NCBI RefSeq assembly: GCF_022601975.1
Contig: NZ_JAKVIR010000012.1
Span: 1 to 64,000, forward strand
Direction of reading: 5' to 3'
DNA from: Pontibacter sp. E15-1
Lineage (GTDB): Bacteria > Bacteroidota > Bacteroidia > Cytophagales > Hymenobacteraceae
DNA length: 64,000 nucleotides
A program made the position numbers and the translations under genes. The notes under the pieces were generated by a model. The model made no database searches. It was not told the DNA's origin and saw only the letters and a program-made list of their open reading frames with translations. Of the stretch, positions 27,142 to 35,408 are shown piece by piece (position 1 is the first letter of the stretch; every line of letters starts with the position of its first letter).

Positions 27142-28605
27142 ATGCAAACACAACTTACAAAACTAAGTAGACTGGCTTTGGCGCTTGTTTTCTTGCTCAC
27201 GGCAAGCAATCAACTGTTCGCGCAAAGCTCAGACCAGCCAATGAATCTCCAGATATACGGAAGCGCTTTACAGTATAAGGGTGAAGTTGAAAACCAGTTC
27301 TGGGATAACAATAGGCTCGAGTGGGGCGGTGGCCTAAACCTCAACCGCTATATCAGTCCTTCGTTCGACGCTGGATTGCATCTAACCTACGGTAGCGCAG
27401 AAGCGCGCATAGATGACTTTACCCATTTTGATGCGCAGATAGGAACAGCCATGCTTGCCGTTCGGCTAAAAATGTATGGCACTATCCTGAAAGAGGATGC
27501 CTTCATTGGGCCATACCTGCAGGTTGCTGGTGGTGGTGCCTGGGCTAAAACAGACGCTGTTGCCAATCAAATCCGCCAGCAGGACGACAAATTCTTTACA
27601 AGTGCCCTGAAAGGCGGCGCGGGTATCCGTTTCCGTTTCTCTGATGCCGTAAGCGCGTTTGTAGAATCAAATTACATGATTATTGGCCAGGATAAGATCG
27701 ACGGCATTTTTAGCGGTGAAAACGATCGCTTCCTGATGCACAATGTAGGCCTGGGCTTTAACCTTGGCAGAGCGACAGACACAGACGGTGACGGCGTGTC
27801 TGACAAAAGAGATGAATGCCCGGATACCCCAACGGGTGTGCAGGTAGACAAAAAAGGTTGCCCGATTGACTCTGACGGTGACGGCGTGGCAGACTATCAG
27901 GACCAGTGCCCAACCGAGGCCGGAACTGTTGCAACGCAGGGATGCCCTGACCGTGACAACGACAACGTAGCTGACAAAGATGACCGTTGCCCAGACCAAG
28001 CGGGTACTGTAGCGCTGCAGGGTTGCCCTGACGCAGATGGTGACGGTGTAGCAGATGACCAGGATGAGTGCCCAGACACGCCAGCAGGTGTGCAGGTAGG
28101 CCCGAATGGTTGCCCAGTAGACTCTGACGGTGACGGTGTGCCAGACAACGAGGACAACTGCCCTAACTCTCCGGGTACAATCGAGACAAAAGGATGCCCT
28201 GAGCTTGACCAGGCAACATTGAAGTTACTGGAAGAGAAAGTTCGCTTTGAGTTTGACCAAGCCCGTGTGCAGGATTCATACAAGCAACTGCTTGACAGCA
28301 TTGTGGTAGCCCTTTCTAAGTACCCTGACCATGTGTTGCTGATCAAAGGCCATGCAGACTTCATCGGCTCTGAGGAGTACAACCAGGTTCTGTCTGAGCG
28401 TAGAGCAGAAGCCGTGAAAGAGTACTTGATTCAGCAAGGTGTGCAGAACCCTGACCGTATGGTAACAAAAGGTTACGGTGAAACACAGCCACTGGTGCAG
28501 GTTAACCAGCGCCAGTCACGTCGCAGAACTGAATCCGCGAGAGCGAAAAACAGAAGGGTAGGTTTCGAAATGAACACACCTGACATGCAACTGAACCTTG
28601 AGTAA
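27142..28605 (+). CDS. OmpA-family outer membrane protein with TSP3 repeats
   Basis: A 487-residue outer-membrane protein. A signal peptide ends near LFAQ (residue 28). An eight-stranded-barrel-like domain follows (to about residue 212). Then come five thrombospondin type-3 calcium-binding repeats (DTDGDGVSDKRDECPDTP and similar), and a C-terminal OmpA domain with FEFDQARVQ and the peptidoglycan-binding region GHADFIGSEEYNQVLSERRAEAV. It anchors the outer membrane to murein. I selected the ATG at 27142 because the 49 upstream codons lack a signal peptide. Codon use is slightly more AT-rich than in its neighbours, as in many highly expressed genes of the group. A strong terminator follows. Confidence 0.95.
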   Translation: MQTQLTKLSRLALALVFLLTASNQLFAQSSDQPMNLQIYGSALQYKGEVENQFWDNNRLEWGGGLNLNRYISPSFDAGLHLTYGSAEARIDDFTHFDAQIGTAMLAVRLKMYGTILKEDAFIGPYLQVAGGGAWAKTDAVANQIRQQDDKFFTSALKGGAGIRFRFSDAVSAFVESNYMIIGQDKIDGIFSGENDRFLMHNVGLGFNLGRATDTDGDGVSDKRDECPDTPTGVQVDKKGCPIDSDGDGVADYQDQCPTEAGTVATQGCPDRDNDNVADKDDRCPDQAGTVALQGCPDADGDGVADDQDECPDTPAGVQVGPNGCPVDSDGDGVPDNEDNCPNSPGTIETKGCPELDQATLKLLEEKVRFEFDQARVQDSYKQLLDSIVVALSKYPDHVLLIKGHADFIGSEEYNQVLSERRAEAVKEYLIQQGVQNPDRMVTKGYGETQPLVQVNQRQSRRRTESARAKNRRVGFEMNTPDMQLNLE

Positions 28606-28621
28606 CAACTCATCATTAAGT

Positions 28622-28658
28622 ACAAAGAGGCCGCAGGATTATCTTGCGGCCTCTTTTG
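28622..28658. terminator. Intrinsic terminator of the OmpA-like gene
   Basis: ACAAAGAGGCCGCA pairs with TGCGGCCTCTTTTGT around a short AT-rich loop, followed by TTTT. Confidence 0.92.
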
Positions 28659-28799
28659 TTTTAGAGGCACGCACATTGCAAGCGGCTCATACGCATTAGC
28701 AATCAGAGCCAGTGCATTTAGGGTATATATGCCAAACAGAAGGTGCTATGCCTATATATGCTGGAGCAAACCGATAAGCATTTTGCGGATCGGTTATAT

Positions 28800-28849
28800 T
28801 TAACAAGGCCTCTATGGTGCTCAATTGAGCACCATAGAGGCCTTGTTAA
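28800..28849. repeat. 50-bp perfect palindrome downstream of pyrB
   Basis: TTAACAAGGCCTCTATGGTGCTCAA meets its exact reverse complement at a central AATT, with no spacer: 25 matching bases per arm. It lies 24 bp beyond the pyrB stop codon. It may act as the pyrB terminator, but on the minus strand no T-run follows. The GGCCTCT core resembles that in the adjacent OmpA terminator. Confidence 0.95.
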
Positions 28850-28873
28850 TGAGTATGTATAAAAGCAGTGCTG

Positions 28874-29797
28874 TTACTGCTTCTGAGCCAGGAGGTATAG
28901 CACTGCCATCCGGATTGCCACACCGTTTTCTACCTGGTTCAGTATGATGGAGTGGTGGGAGTCGGCAGCATCGCTGCTCAGTTCCACGCCTCGGTTTATG
29001 GGGCCGGGATGCATCAGCGTAATCTCTTTGTCCAGGCTGTCGAGCATCTTCTTGTCGATGCCATAGTAGAGCGTGTACTCGCGCAACGACGGGAAATACT
29101 TCATCTGCATCCGCTCCAGCTGTATGCGCAGCACGTTTGCCACATCGCACCACTGCAGCGCCCGCCGCACATCCGTTTCCACCAGCACCCCGAGCTGCCT
29201 GATGTGCCTGGGCAGGAGCGTGGTAGGGCCGCACACCATTACCTCGGCTCCCAGCTTCTGGAGCGCGAAGATGTTGGACAGCGCAACCCGTGAGTGCAGG
29301 ATATCACCGATGATCACGACTTTTTTGCCTGCCACTTCGCCGAGCTTCTCCCGGATGGAGAAAGAGTCGAGCAGCGCCTGCGTGGGGTGTTCGTGGGTGC
29401 CGTCGCCGGCGTTCACGATATTGGCCTTGATGTGGTTCGACAGGAAGTGCGGCGCACCCGGGCTGGAGTGGCGCATCACGATCATGTCTACCTTCATGGC
29501 CAGGATGTTGTTGACGGTGTCGAGCAGGGTCTCGCCTTTCTTCACGGAGCTGCTGCTGCTGCTGAAGTTCACCACGTCGGCCGAAAGCCGCTTCTCGGCC
29601 AGCTCGAAGGAGAGGCGCGTGCGGGTGGAGTTCTCGAAGAAGACGTTGGCGATGGTAATATCGCGCAGCGAGGGCACTTTCTTGATTGGCCTGTTGAGCA
29701 CATCCTTAAAGTTGTCCGCCGTCTCAAAAATGAGCTGTATGTCTTGCGGAGTAATGTCTTTGATGCCTAACAGGTGCCGGACGCTGAGCTCTTGCAT
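28874..29797 (-). CDS. pyrB: Aspartate carbamoyltransferase catalytic subunit
   Basis: A 307-residue enzyme that makes carbamoyl-aspartate, the first committed step of pyrimidine synthesis. The carbamoyl-phosphate loop FENSTRTRLSFELA is near residue 55. The motifs MRHSSPGAP, GDGTHEHPTQALLDSFSI and MHPGPINRGVEL are intact. The N-terminal VRHLLGIKDIT is typical. No regulatory pyrI gene follows. It lies 10 bp downstream of pyrR in the same operon. Confidence 0.97.
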   Translation of the reverse strand: MQELSVRHLLGIKDITPQDIQLIFETADNFKDVLNRPIKKVPSLRDITIANVFFENSTRTRLSFELAEKRLSADVVNFSSSSSSVKKGETLLDTVNNILAMKVDMIVMRHSSPGAPHFLSNHIKANIVNAGDGTHEHPTQALLDSFSIREKLGEVAGKKVVIIGDILHSRVALSNIFALQKLGAEVMVCGPTTLLPRHIRQLGVLVETDVRRALQWCDVANVLRIQLERMQMKYFPSLREYTLYYGIDKKMLDSLDKEITLMHPGPINRGVELSSDAADSHHSIILNQVENGVAIRMAVLYLLAQKQ

Positions 29798-29807
29798 GTG
29801 GGAAAGT

Positions 29808-30356
29808 TTAATCTTCGGTTTTGGTAATCAGCCATATATTGTCTTCGGGGGCCTGCTGCTCCTTCCACTCCACAAGCACCCGCTGGCTTTGCAGCGAGTT
29901 TACCTGGCGGCCCACATAGGTGGCCTGTATGGGCAGGTGACGCGTGTACAGGCGGTCGATGAGCACCAGAAGCTCCACGCTGGCAGGGCGGCCATAGGCA
30001 ATCATGGCATCTAGGGCGGCCCGCACCGAACGACCCGTGTACAGCACATCGTCCACGAGAATCACCTTTTTGCCTTCTACCAGAAAATCCACTTTGGTGG
30101 CGTTGGCGGTGAGCGGCGTTTCGCGGCGACGGAAGTCATCGCGGTGGAACGTGGTGTCGAGGTAACCGGTAGGCACCTGCTTGCCCAGAATGGCGGCCAG
30201 GGTGCTCTGAATGCGCTGCGCAACAAACCTACCGCGCGGCTGCAAGCCCAGGATAACAGAATCAGAAAAGTCGCCGTGGTTCTCGATAAGCTGGTGGCAA
30301 AGGCGCAACACCATGATCTCGAGCAGTGGAGGGTTTACGATGAGTCTTTTCTGCAT
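29808..30356 (-). CDS. pyrR: PyrR bifunctional regulator / uracil phosphoribosyltransferase-like
   Basis: A 182-residue phosphoribosyltransferase-fold protein. The PRPP motif is VILVDDVLYTGRSVRAALDAM near residue 90, and PyrR signatures SVILGLQPRGRFVAQRI, VPTGYLDTTFHRDDFRRR and VELLVLIDRLYTRHLPIQATYVG are present. In Bacillus PyrR binds pyr mRNA and has weak UPRTase activity; which role applies here is not shown. I chose the ATG at 30356 (MQKRLIVNP), since the extra seven codons of the upstream ATG are not conserved-looking. It is the first gene of pyrR-pyrB. I saw no clear attenuator in the spacer. Confidence 0.93.
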   Translation of the reverse strand: MQKRLIVNPPLLEIMVLRLCHQLIENHGDFSDSVILGLQPRGRFVAQRIQSTLAAILGKQVPTGYLDTTFHRDDFRRRETPLTANATKVDFLVEGKKVILVDDVLYTGRSVRAALDAMIAYGRPASVELLVLIDRLYTRHLPIQATYVGRQVNSLQSQRVLVEWKEQQAPEDNIWLITKTED

Positions 30357-30423
30357 AGCCGGATGTATTAATTGCAAATATAGCGCACCAGATTAAGATG
30401 CGGAAATAATTGTTGGGGTGTGA

Positions 30424-30585
30424 TGGTGGATTGTCAGTTGCTGATTGATATTTGCTGCGTGTTTCACATGATACTGATTGGCACGCGCCAGAAAAATCAC
30501 AACAGCAGAAGAGCACAGCGGAGGTATAACATATGTATACAGCAGCCTTAAGCAATTACCAACTGACAATCAGCAACGAATAAGC
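30424..30585. repeat. Inverted pair of ATTGTCAGTTG / CAACTGACAAT repeats
   Basis: GGATTGTCAGTTGCTGATTG near 30428 is mirrored by ACCAACTGACAATCAGCAAC near 30556. About 105 bp separate the two. The words belong to the family also found at 13785-13855. Confidence 0.65.
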
Positions 30586-30590
30586 AGCCC

Positions 30591-32081
30591 TCAGAAAGAG
30601 ATTTTGTTGATGTAGAAAACGGTGCGGAAACCATCTTCTTTGGACTTGATGCGCTGGAAACCGAATGCCGCAAAGTGATTGCCATACCACTTGATAATGC
30701 CGGGCGCGATGGTATCCTGTATTTTATCGCTCTCCGCATACGTAAGCACTTCCGTCTCGGTCTCCTCCTCGTTATACCTCCCTTGGTCCATCACTTGGTA
30801 TATGATTTTCTCCTCGTCGGGGTAGGCCATGACCACCCGGCCGTCGGGTAGCCAGCCGACCTCTATCGTATGCACCAGTTGCGCCGTCACCAGCCCCTTC
30901 AGCGGGAAGATGTTATCCCAAAGCAACTTTCCCTGAGCATCGAAGGCGATGGCCACCGCATGCGTGCGCTTATACCCTTCCTGCTGCCGCCTGCCCATCG
31001 ATATGGCCCTGTCAATCCCGAAGGAGTTGTTGTTGCTGATGTACTGCGGGAAGTATACCTCGGCGGCCAGCACGTAGCCCGTGGGCGTCACGATCAGGTC
31101 GTGGAGGAGCAGGCGATAGCGGTAGCCCAGCTTTTTGCCCTGCTTGAGGCGGGAGCCCTCCCGGCGGCGAAGGCGTTCTTCCTGGCGGGGTTTGAGGTAC
31201 TTGAAAAAGTTCTTGAGCTGGAGCATGCTGTAAAAAGCCCCCTCCTCATCCACTAGCCCGGCAGCGAGCGGTGCCGTGAAAAAGCCCTGCACATTTTGCA
31301 GGTCGCGGGTGCCGTAGGTGCCCAGCAGCAATTTCCGGGTACTGTCGCCGGGAGAGACCTCGGCATTCAGCAGGTTCCGGCTTTCCTGCTGCAGTATAAA
31401 CCGGTTGTCGAGCAGCTTGCCCATCGCATCGAAGGCCTTCACTTGCAGCCGCGTTATCCGCCCGTTCGACTCTGCCAGCACGGCGTCCACGCGGCCGTTC
31501 TCGGGGTCTGCGAGCAGGTCCGAGAACGTGGACTGGTCTCCGTAGATCGAGGGCAGCTGCTGGGTTTTGCCCGTTCTTGCGTGGATGTGCCACAGTTGGG
31601 GCTTGCGCTCCCGTGTGTTGTGCCCGATGATAAAGTAATTCCCTTCCAGCACCACAAACTCATACACGGCCTCAATCTGATCCAGCTTATACCGTTTGTG
31701 CTGCAGCTGCCCGGTGACATAGTTTACGCGCACGATGGTATACTGCTGCCGGTTCTCCTCCCCAAAGATAAAATAGGTATAGGGGGCCTCGGTATACTGC
31801 CGTAAAAACTCACTGTCTGGCGGGATGGAAACGGTGTCGGCCCAGGCAGGCTCGAGGCGCGTATTATACTTTGTGAAGTTAAAGGTGGCCGATGTCTGCC
31901 AAAGAGTGTTGATCTTGTAGTACAGCAAAAGGCTGCTGTCGGGCAGTGCAATCAGGTCGGCATCTGTTTTCTCGTACTCCAGGGGCAGCTCCAGGCGTAT
32001 GGGCTGCGCCGGCTCTTGCGCCATCAGCGGATACAACAGGAAAAAGAAAATACAGGAAAGCAGGTAACGAAGAAGGACCAT
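30591..32081 (-). CDS. Exported protein of unknown function
   Basis: A 496-residue protein with an N-terminal signal peptide (LLRYLLSCIFFFLLYPLMAQ). I chose the ATG at 32081 because it begins the signal peptide; the upstream ATG at 32126 adds a non-hydrophobic segment. The rest has many beta-strand-like segments with WQTSATFNFTKYNT, YFIIGHNTRERKPQLWHI, KLLLGTYGTRDLQNVQGFFTAPL and GWLPDGRVVMAYPDEEKIIYQV, possibly a beta-propeller. Related-looking proteins are common in Bacteroidota but uncharacterised. A hydrophilic, basic patch (EERLRRREGSRLKQGKKLG) is unusual. No operon partner. Confidence 0.72.
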   Translation of the reverse strand: MVLLRYLLSCIFFFLLYPLMAQEPAQPIRLELPLEYEKTDADLIALPDSSLLLYYKINTLWQTSATFNFTKYNTRLEPAWADTVSIPPDSEFLRQYTEAPYTYFIFGEENRQQYTIVRVNYVTGQLQHKRYKLDQIEAVYEFVVLEGNYFIIGHNTRERKPQLWHIHARTGKTQQLPSIYGDQSTFSDLLADPENGRVDAVLAESNGRITRLQVKAFDAMGKLLDNRFILQQESRNLLNAEVSPGDSTRKLLLGTYGTRDLQNVQGFFTAPLAAGLVDEEGAFYSMLQLKNFFKYLKPRQEERLRRREGSRLKQGKKLGYRYRLLLHDLIVTPTGYVLAAEVYFPQYISNNNSFGIDRAISMGRRQQEGYKRTHAVAIAFDAQGKLLWDNIFPLKGLVTAQLVHTIEVGWLPDGRVVMAYPDEEKIIYQVMDQGRYNEEETETEVLTYAESDKIQDTIAPGIIKWYGNHFAAFGFQRIKSKEDGFRTVFYINKISF

Positions 32082-32195
32082 AAATAACAGGTTGAGAGCG
32101 CTATCAGGTACGGCTATATATAACATAGCAGCTAAAGCATTTTACTGCATTTAGCTGCTATTCGTTGTTTGGGCGGTCGGTTTTACCTGCTGGTG

Positions 32196-32600
32196 TTAGT
32201 TGCCAAGGGCCAGCAGAATGTCAAACTCCTCGGCGCGGAGCGGCATCACAGACAAGCGCGACTGGCGCAACAGGGCGATATTCTCCAACCGTGTGTCCTT
32301 CTTTATCTGCTCCAGCGTCACGGGTTCTTTAAACGCGCGAAATGGCACCAGGTCCACCACAACCCACTTGCCGTCATCAACGGTGGGGTCGGGGTAAGCG
32401 GCTTTATCCACCTTGGCAATGCCTACAATGGCCTTCTCCGACACGCTGTGGTAGTAGAGCACCAGGTCGCCAGGCTGCATTTGCTGCATGTTGTTGCGCG
32501 CCTGGTAGTTGCGCACGCCGTCCCACATGGTGCGGCCATCGCGGACCAGGTCGGCCCAGGCATATTTATCGGGTTCTGATTTTACAAGCCAGTGTTGCAT
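32196..32600 (-). CDS. EVE domain protein
   Basis: A 134-residue single EVE-domain protein. It has the signature start HWLVKSEPDKYAWADLVRDG, WDGVRNYQARNNM, GDLVLYYHSVSEKAIVGIAKV and the closing SRLSVMPLRAEEFDILL. EVE domains have a PUA-like fold that binds modified bases in DNA or RNA; the human relative is thymocyte nuclear protein 1. In bacteria they occur both in housekeeping and in defence settings. Nothing beside it suggests defence here. Confidence 0.93.
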   Translation of the reverse strand: MQHWLVKSEPDKYAWADLVRDGRTMWDGVRNYQARNNMQQMQPGDLVLYYHSVSEKAIVGIAKVDKAAYPDPTVDDGKWVVVDLVPFRAFKEPVTLEQIKKDTRLENIALLRQSRLSVMPLRAEEFDILLALGN

Positions 32601-32767
32601 GCTTAAGTATAATTGAATTTTGTAGATGTATAGGTATAACCCATAACAGGGAGACTACCGAGTGGTTTAAAATGACAGGCTTACGGAAAAAAGGAGGAGC
32701 AGCGTTGCGGGAACAACCAAGTTTAGTAGTGAAGAAAGGGTTGTCGAGCATTTATCTGCAGCGGCTT

Positions 32768-33190
32768 TTAGTTTTCGTTTGCCCCGTTTACCTGTGCCTG
32801 AGAAAGGCGGCGCACTTTCAGCACTTCGCCTTCCAGCGAGAGGATCTGCACCTCATACGCCTGCGGCGGGTTGCTGCCGGGCTGCATCCTGATCTGTACC
32901 CGGTCCCGGGTCAGCTGTTCCCATACCCCAGTCTGTTCCTCCAGCCCGTCGGCCGGGGCGATCTCGTAGCGCTTGATCACGCCGCCCGACTCGAGCGTGA
33001 AGCCGGTGCGCCCGCGTGAGGGCGGAAAGTCGAAGGTGTTGGGACGGTATACCACCGTGTCGCCGCTGTCTTCCTCAAAAGAGTGTAACCAGGTCTTGTT
33101 CACCAGCGCTGTCGCCAGCTTGTCGCTTTTCTTGCAGGTGGCAGCCAGCAGCATAAGGCTGATGAGGCAAAGGAAGGAGGCGTATTTCAT
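32768..33190 (-). CDS. Small lipoprotein of unknown function
   Basis: A 140-residue lipoprotein. I chose the ATG at 33190 because it opens a signal peptide with lipobox LAATC, the lipidated cysteine at about residue 19, followed by KKSDK. A longer frame starting at 33337 is rejected, since it would place the signal peptide inside. The mature part contains KTWLHSFEEDSGDTVVYRPNTFDFPPSRGRTGF and GLEEQTGVWEQLTRDRVQIR, suggesting a lipocalin-like or META-like fold. No specific function can be assigned. Confidence 0.72.
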   Translation of the reverse strand: MKYASFLCLISLMLLAATCKKSDKLATALVNKTWLHSFEEDSGDTVVYRPNTFDFPPSRGRTGFTLESGGVIKRYEIAPADGLEEQTGVWEQLTRDRVQIRMQPGSNPPQAYEVQILSLEGEVLKVRRLSQAQVNGANEN

Positions 33191-33341
33191 GCTTCGTATT
33201 CGGTTTATAGGGCCAAGATAGGCATTTCCGGCTTTACATTGAAGTCGACTAATATAAAACCGCGAAGTATAGGCATGGCCGAAAACGAAAGAGGCTGGCC
33301 GAATATAAACCGCGCGGCAGGCAAGGTTCGGTGGCATTTTC

Positions 33342-33349
33342 TATCTTTG
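33342..33349 (+). promoter_or_regulatory. Bacteroidota-type -7 box (TATCTTTG)
   Basis: TATCTTTG fully matches TAnnTTTG. It lies within the first codons of the longest PolX-like frame, so transcription from it would favour a start codon further downstream, near 33370. No good -33 TTTG is visible. Confidence 0.4.
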
Positions 33350-33369
33350 TGTCTATACAGAAACGCGCT

Positions 33370-35073
33370 TTGGAAAATAAGAAGATCATCAAACTGTTTA
33401 AGCTCACGGCCGAGTTGCTGGAGCTGCACGACGAGAACCCGTTTAAGGTTCGCTCTTACGGGAATGCCGTCGGCGCGCTGGAGCTGGTGGAGGCACCTTT
33501 GGCCGGTATGAGCCAGCCGCAGCTCGAGGAAATCGGCGGGGTAGGCAAGGGTATCGCGGCTAAGATCGTGGAAATCAACACCACGGGCTCTTTCGAGGAG
33601 CTGGACCAGATGCTGGCGGCTACACCGCCGGGCGTGGTGGAAATGCTCCGCATCAAAGGCATCGGGCCAAAAAAAGTACGCACCATCTGGAAGGAGCTGG
33701 GCACCGAAACCGTGGAGGATTTGCTGGAAGCCTGCGAGCAGGATAAGCTGAGCAAGGTGAAAGGCTTCGGGGCCAAAACCCAGGACAACATCCGGCAGGC
33801 GCTGCTCTTTACGCAGCAGAACCGCGGCAAGCTGCTGTACGCCGAGGCCGAGCCCGCCGCCGAAGAATTATTACAGCAGTTGAAGGCGATATTCCCGGAT
33901 ACGCCAATCGCCCTGGCTGGCGATGTGCGCCGCCGGATGGAGATCGTGGAGTCGCTGCAGGTGATGGTGGCCACCGAGACGCCGGACGCTGCCACAGCTG
34001 CTTTAAACAAGCTGGACGTGCTGGCGCAGGAGGAGCAGGCATCAGGCCCCTGGGTATGGCGCGGGCAGCATACCGTGAGCGGTCTCAGCACCGAGATCTT
34101 TCTGGTGCCTGCAGCACGGTTTGCCAATGAACTGCTCAAGCACTCGGCCTCAGCTGCGCACCTGACCACTATTTTCGCCGCTGGTAAAAGTATGCTTTCT
34201 GTGATACGGCAGGAAGACCACGCTACCGAGGAGGATATTTACGCCGCGGCAGGTATGGCTTACGTGGTGCCCGAAATGCGCGAAGGCACCACCGAACTGC
34301 AACTGGCCATGGAGAACAAATTGCCGAAACTGCTCGAGCAATCAGACCTGAAGGGCAGCCTGCACAACCACAGCACCTACTCCGACGGTGCCCATACCCT
34401 GGAGCAAATGGCCACTTTCCTGCGCGATGCGGGGTATGGCTACCTGGGTATTTCGGACCACAGCAAAACGGCCTCCTATGCCGGCGGCCTGCGCGAAGGC
34501 GATGTGCTGCGCCAGCAAAAGGAAGTGGATGAACTCAACAAAAAACTGGCTCCGTTCAAAATCTTCAAAGGCATTGAGTCGGATATTTTAACCGACGGCT
34601 CACTGGATTACGAAGACGACATCCTCAAAACGTTTGACTTTGTGGTGGCTTCGGTGCACAGTGTCCTGAACATGGACGAGAAAAAGGCGACGAACCGCCT
34701 CATCACCGCCATCGAGAACCCGTATACCACCATCCTCGGTCACCCGACGGGCCGCCTGCTGCTGCGCCGCGAGGGCTACCCGATTAACCACAAAATGGTG
34801 ATCGATGCCTGTGCCGTTAACAACGTCATCATCGAGATCAACGCCAACCCTTGGCGGCTGGACCTGGACTGGCGCTGGGTGCAGTATGCTATGGAAAAGG
34901 GTGTGCTGCTCAGCATTAACCCCGACGCCCACCATACCAGTGGCTACGCCGATATGAAGTATGGCGTGCTGGTGGGCCGCAAAGGAGGCCTGACCAAAGA
35001 AATGACCTTCAATACCAGGTCGGCTGAGGAGGTGGAAGCGTACTTCCGGGAGCGGAAGGCGAAGATAAAGTAG
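33370..35073 (+). CDS. PolX-family protein with PHP domain, polymerase site degenerate
   Basis: A 567-residue member of the family-X polymerase/PHP group. The N-terminal helix-hairpin-helix part has LEEIGGVGKGIAAKIVEI and IKGIGPKKVRTIW. The polymerase palm contains LAGDVRRRMEIVESLQVMVAT, where functional PolX has GSxRRG...DxDxxxAT, so the DxD pair is replaced by S and Q. The C-terminal PHP domain is intact: HNHSTYSDGAHT, ISDHSKT, KGIESDIL, SVHSV, LGHPTGR and NPDAHH. The frame can begin at a GTG at 33331, but a TTG at 33370 gives the family-like start ENKKIIKLFKLTAELLELH. It is probably a nuclease rather than a polymerase. Confidence 0.85.
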   Translation: MENKKIIKLFKLTAELLELHDENPFKVRSYGNAVGALELVEAPLAGMSQPQLEEIGGVGKGIAAKIVEINTTGSFEELDQMLAATPPGVVEMLRIKGIGPKKVRTIWKELGTETVEDLLEACEQDKLSKVKGFGAKTQDNIRQALLFTQQNRGKLLYAEAEPAAEELLQQLKAIFPDTPIALAGDVRRRMEIVESLQVMVATETPDAATAALNKLDVLAQEEQASGPWVWRGQHTVSGLSTEIFLVPAARFANELLKHSASAAHLTTIFAAGKSMLSVIRQEDHATEEDIYAAAGMAYVVPEMREGTTELQLAMENKLPKLLEQSDLKGSLHNHSTYSDGAHTLEQMATFLRDAGYGYLGISDHSKTASYAGGLREGDVLRQQKEVDELNKKLAPFKIFKGIESDILTDGSLDYEDDILKTFDFVVASVHSVLNMDEKKATNRLITAIENPYTTILGHPTGRLLLRREGYPINHKMVIDACAVNNVIIEINANPWRLDLDWRWVQYAMEKGVLLSINPDAHHTSGYADMKYGVLVGRKGGLTKEMTFNTRSAEEVEAYFRERKAKIK

Positions 35074-35079
35074 CCCGTT

Positions 35080-35124
35080 TGGTATAACTTATCAGGTATA
35101 AATTGTTAGGTATAAATTGATAAC
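35080..35124. repeat. Three direct copies of GGTATAANTT
   Basis: TTGGTATAACTTATC, AGGTATAAATTGTT and AGGTATAAATTGATAAC follow one another directly after the PolX stop codon. The word contains the GGTAT pentamer discussed in the findings. Confidence 0.7.
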
Positions 35125-35140
35125 AAGGTTCTCACTGGCG

Positions 35141-35249
35141 CAATTCTCCAGAATTGTGTCTTCCCATAAAGTCGAGTCTGTGACTCGACTGGGCCTTACA
35201 TGCAAACTCGCGCGCACTTTGGGGAATTGTAATCATCCCCCTGCCCCCT
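35141..35249. repeat. Cluster of three unrelated palindromes
   Basis: CAATTCT-CC-AGAATTG (35141-35156), AGTCGAGT-CTGTG-ACTCGACT (35170-35190) and CCCCCTT-CA-AAGGGGG (35234-35249) follow one another in the 335-bp spacer between PolX and the second GT9. The last belongs to the CCCCTCCTT family near the IS element. No gene is present here. Confidence 0.82.
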
Positions 35250-35408
35250 TCAAAGGGGGACTTTTATTAGAGAGGGTATAAAGAAGTAACTCAAGCTATG
35301 GCGGAAGCCTCTGCTTTTGTCCTTTAATTATTACCCCGAGCTTGCGTAATCACTTGGTCCGGCACATATAGCTGCTTGTGCCGGAATTTGATTTATTGAC
35401 CGTATAAA

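Noticed and set aside
32196-32600. EVE protein as part of a defence island
   Set aside because: Neighbours are an exported unknown and a small lipoprotein; no restriction, CRISPR or other defence genes adjoin it.
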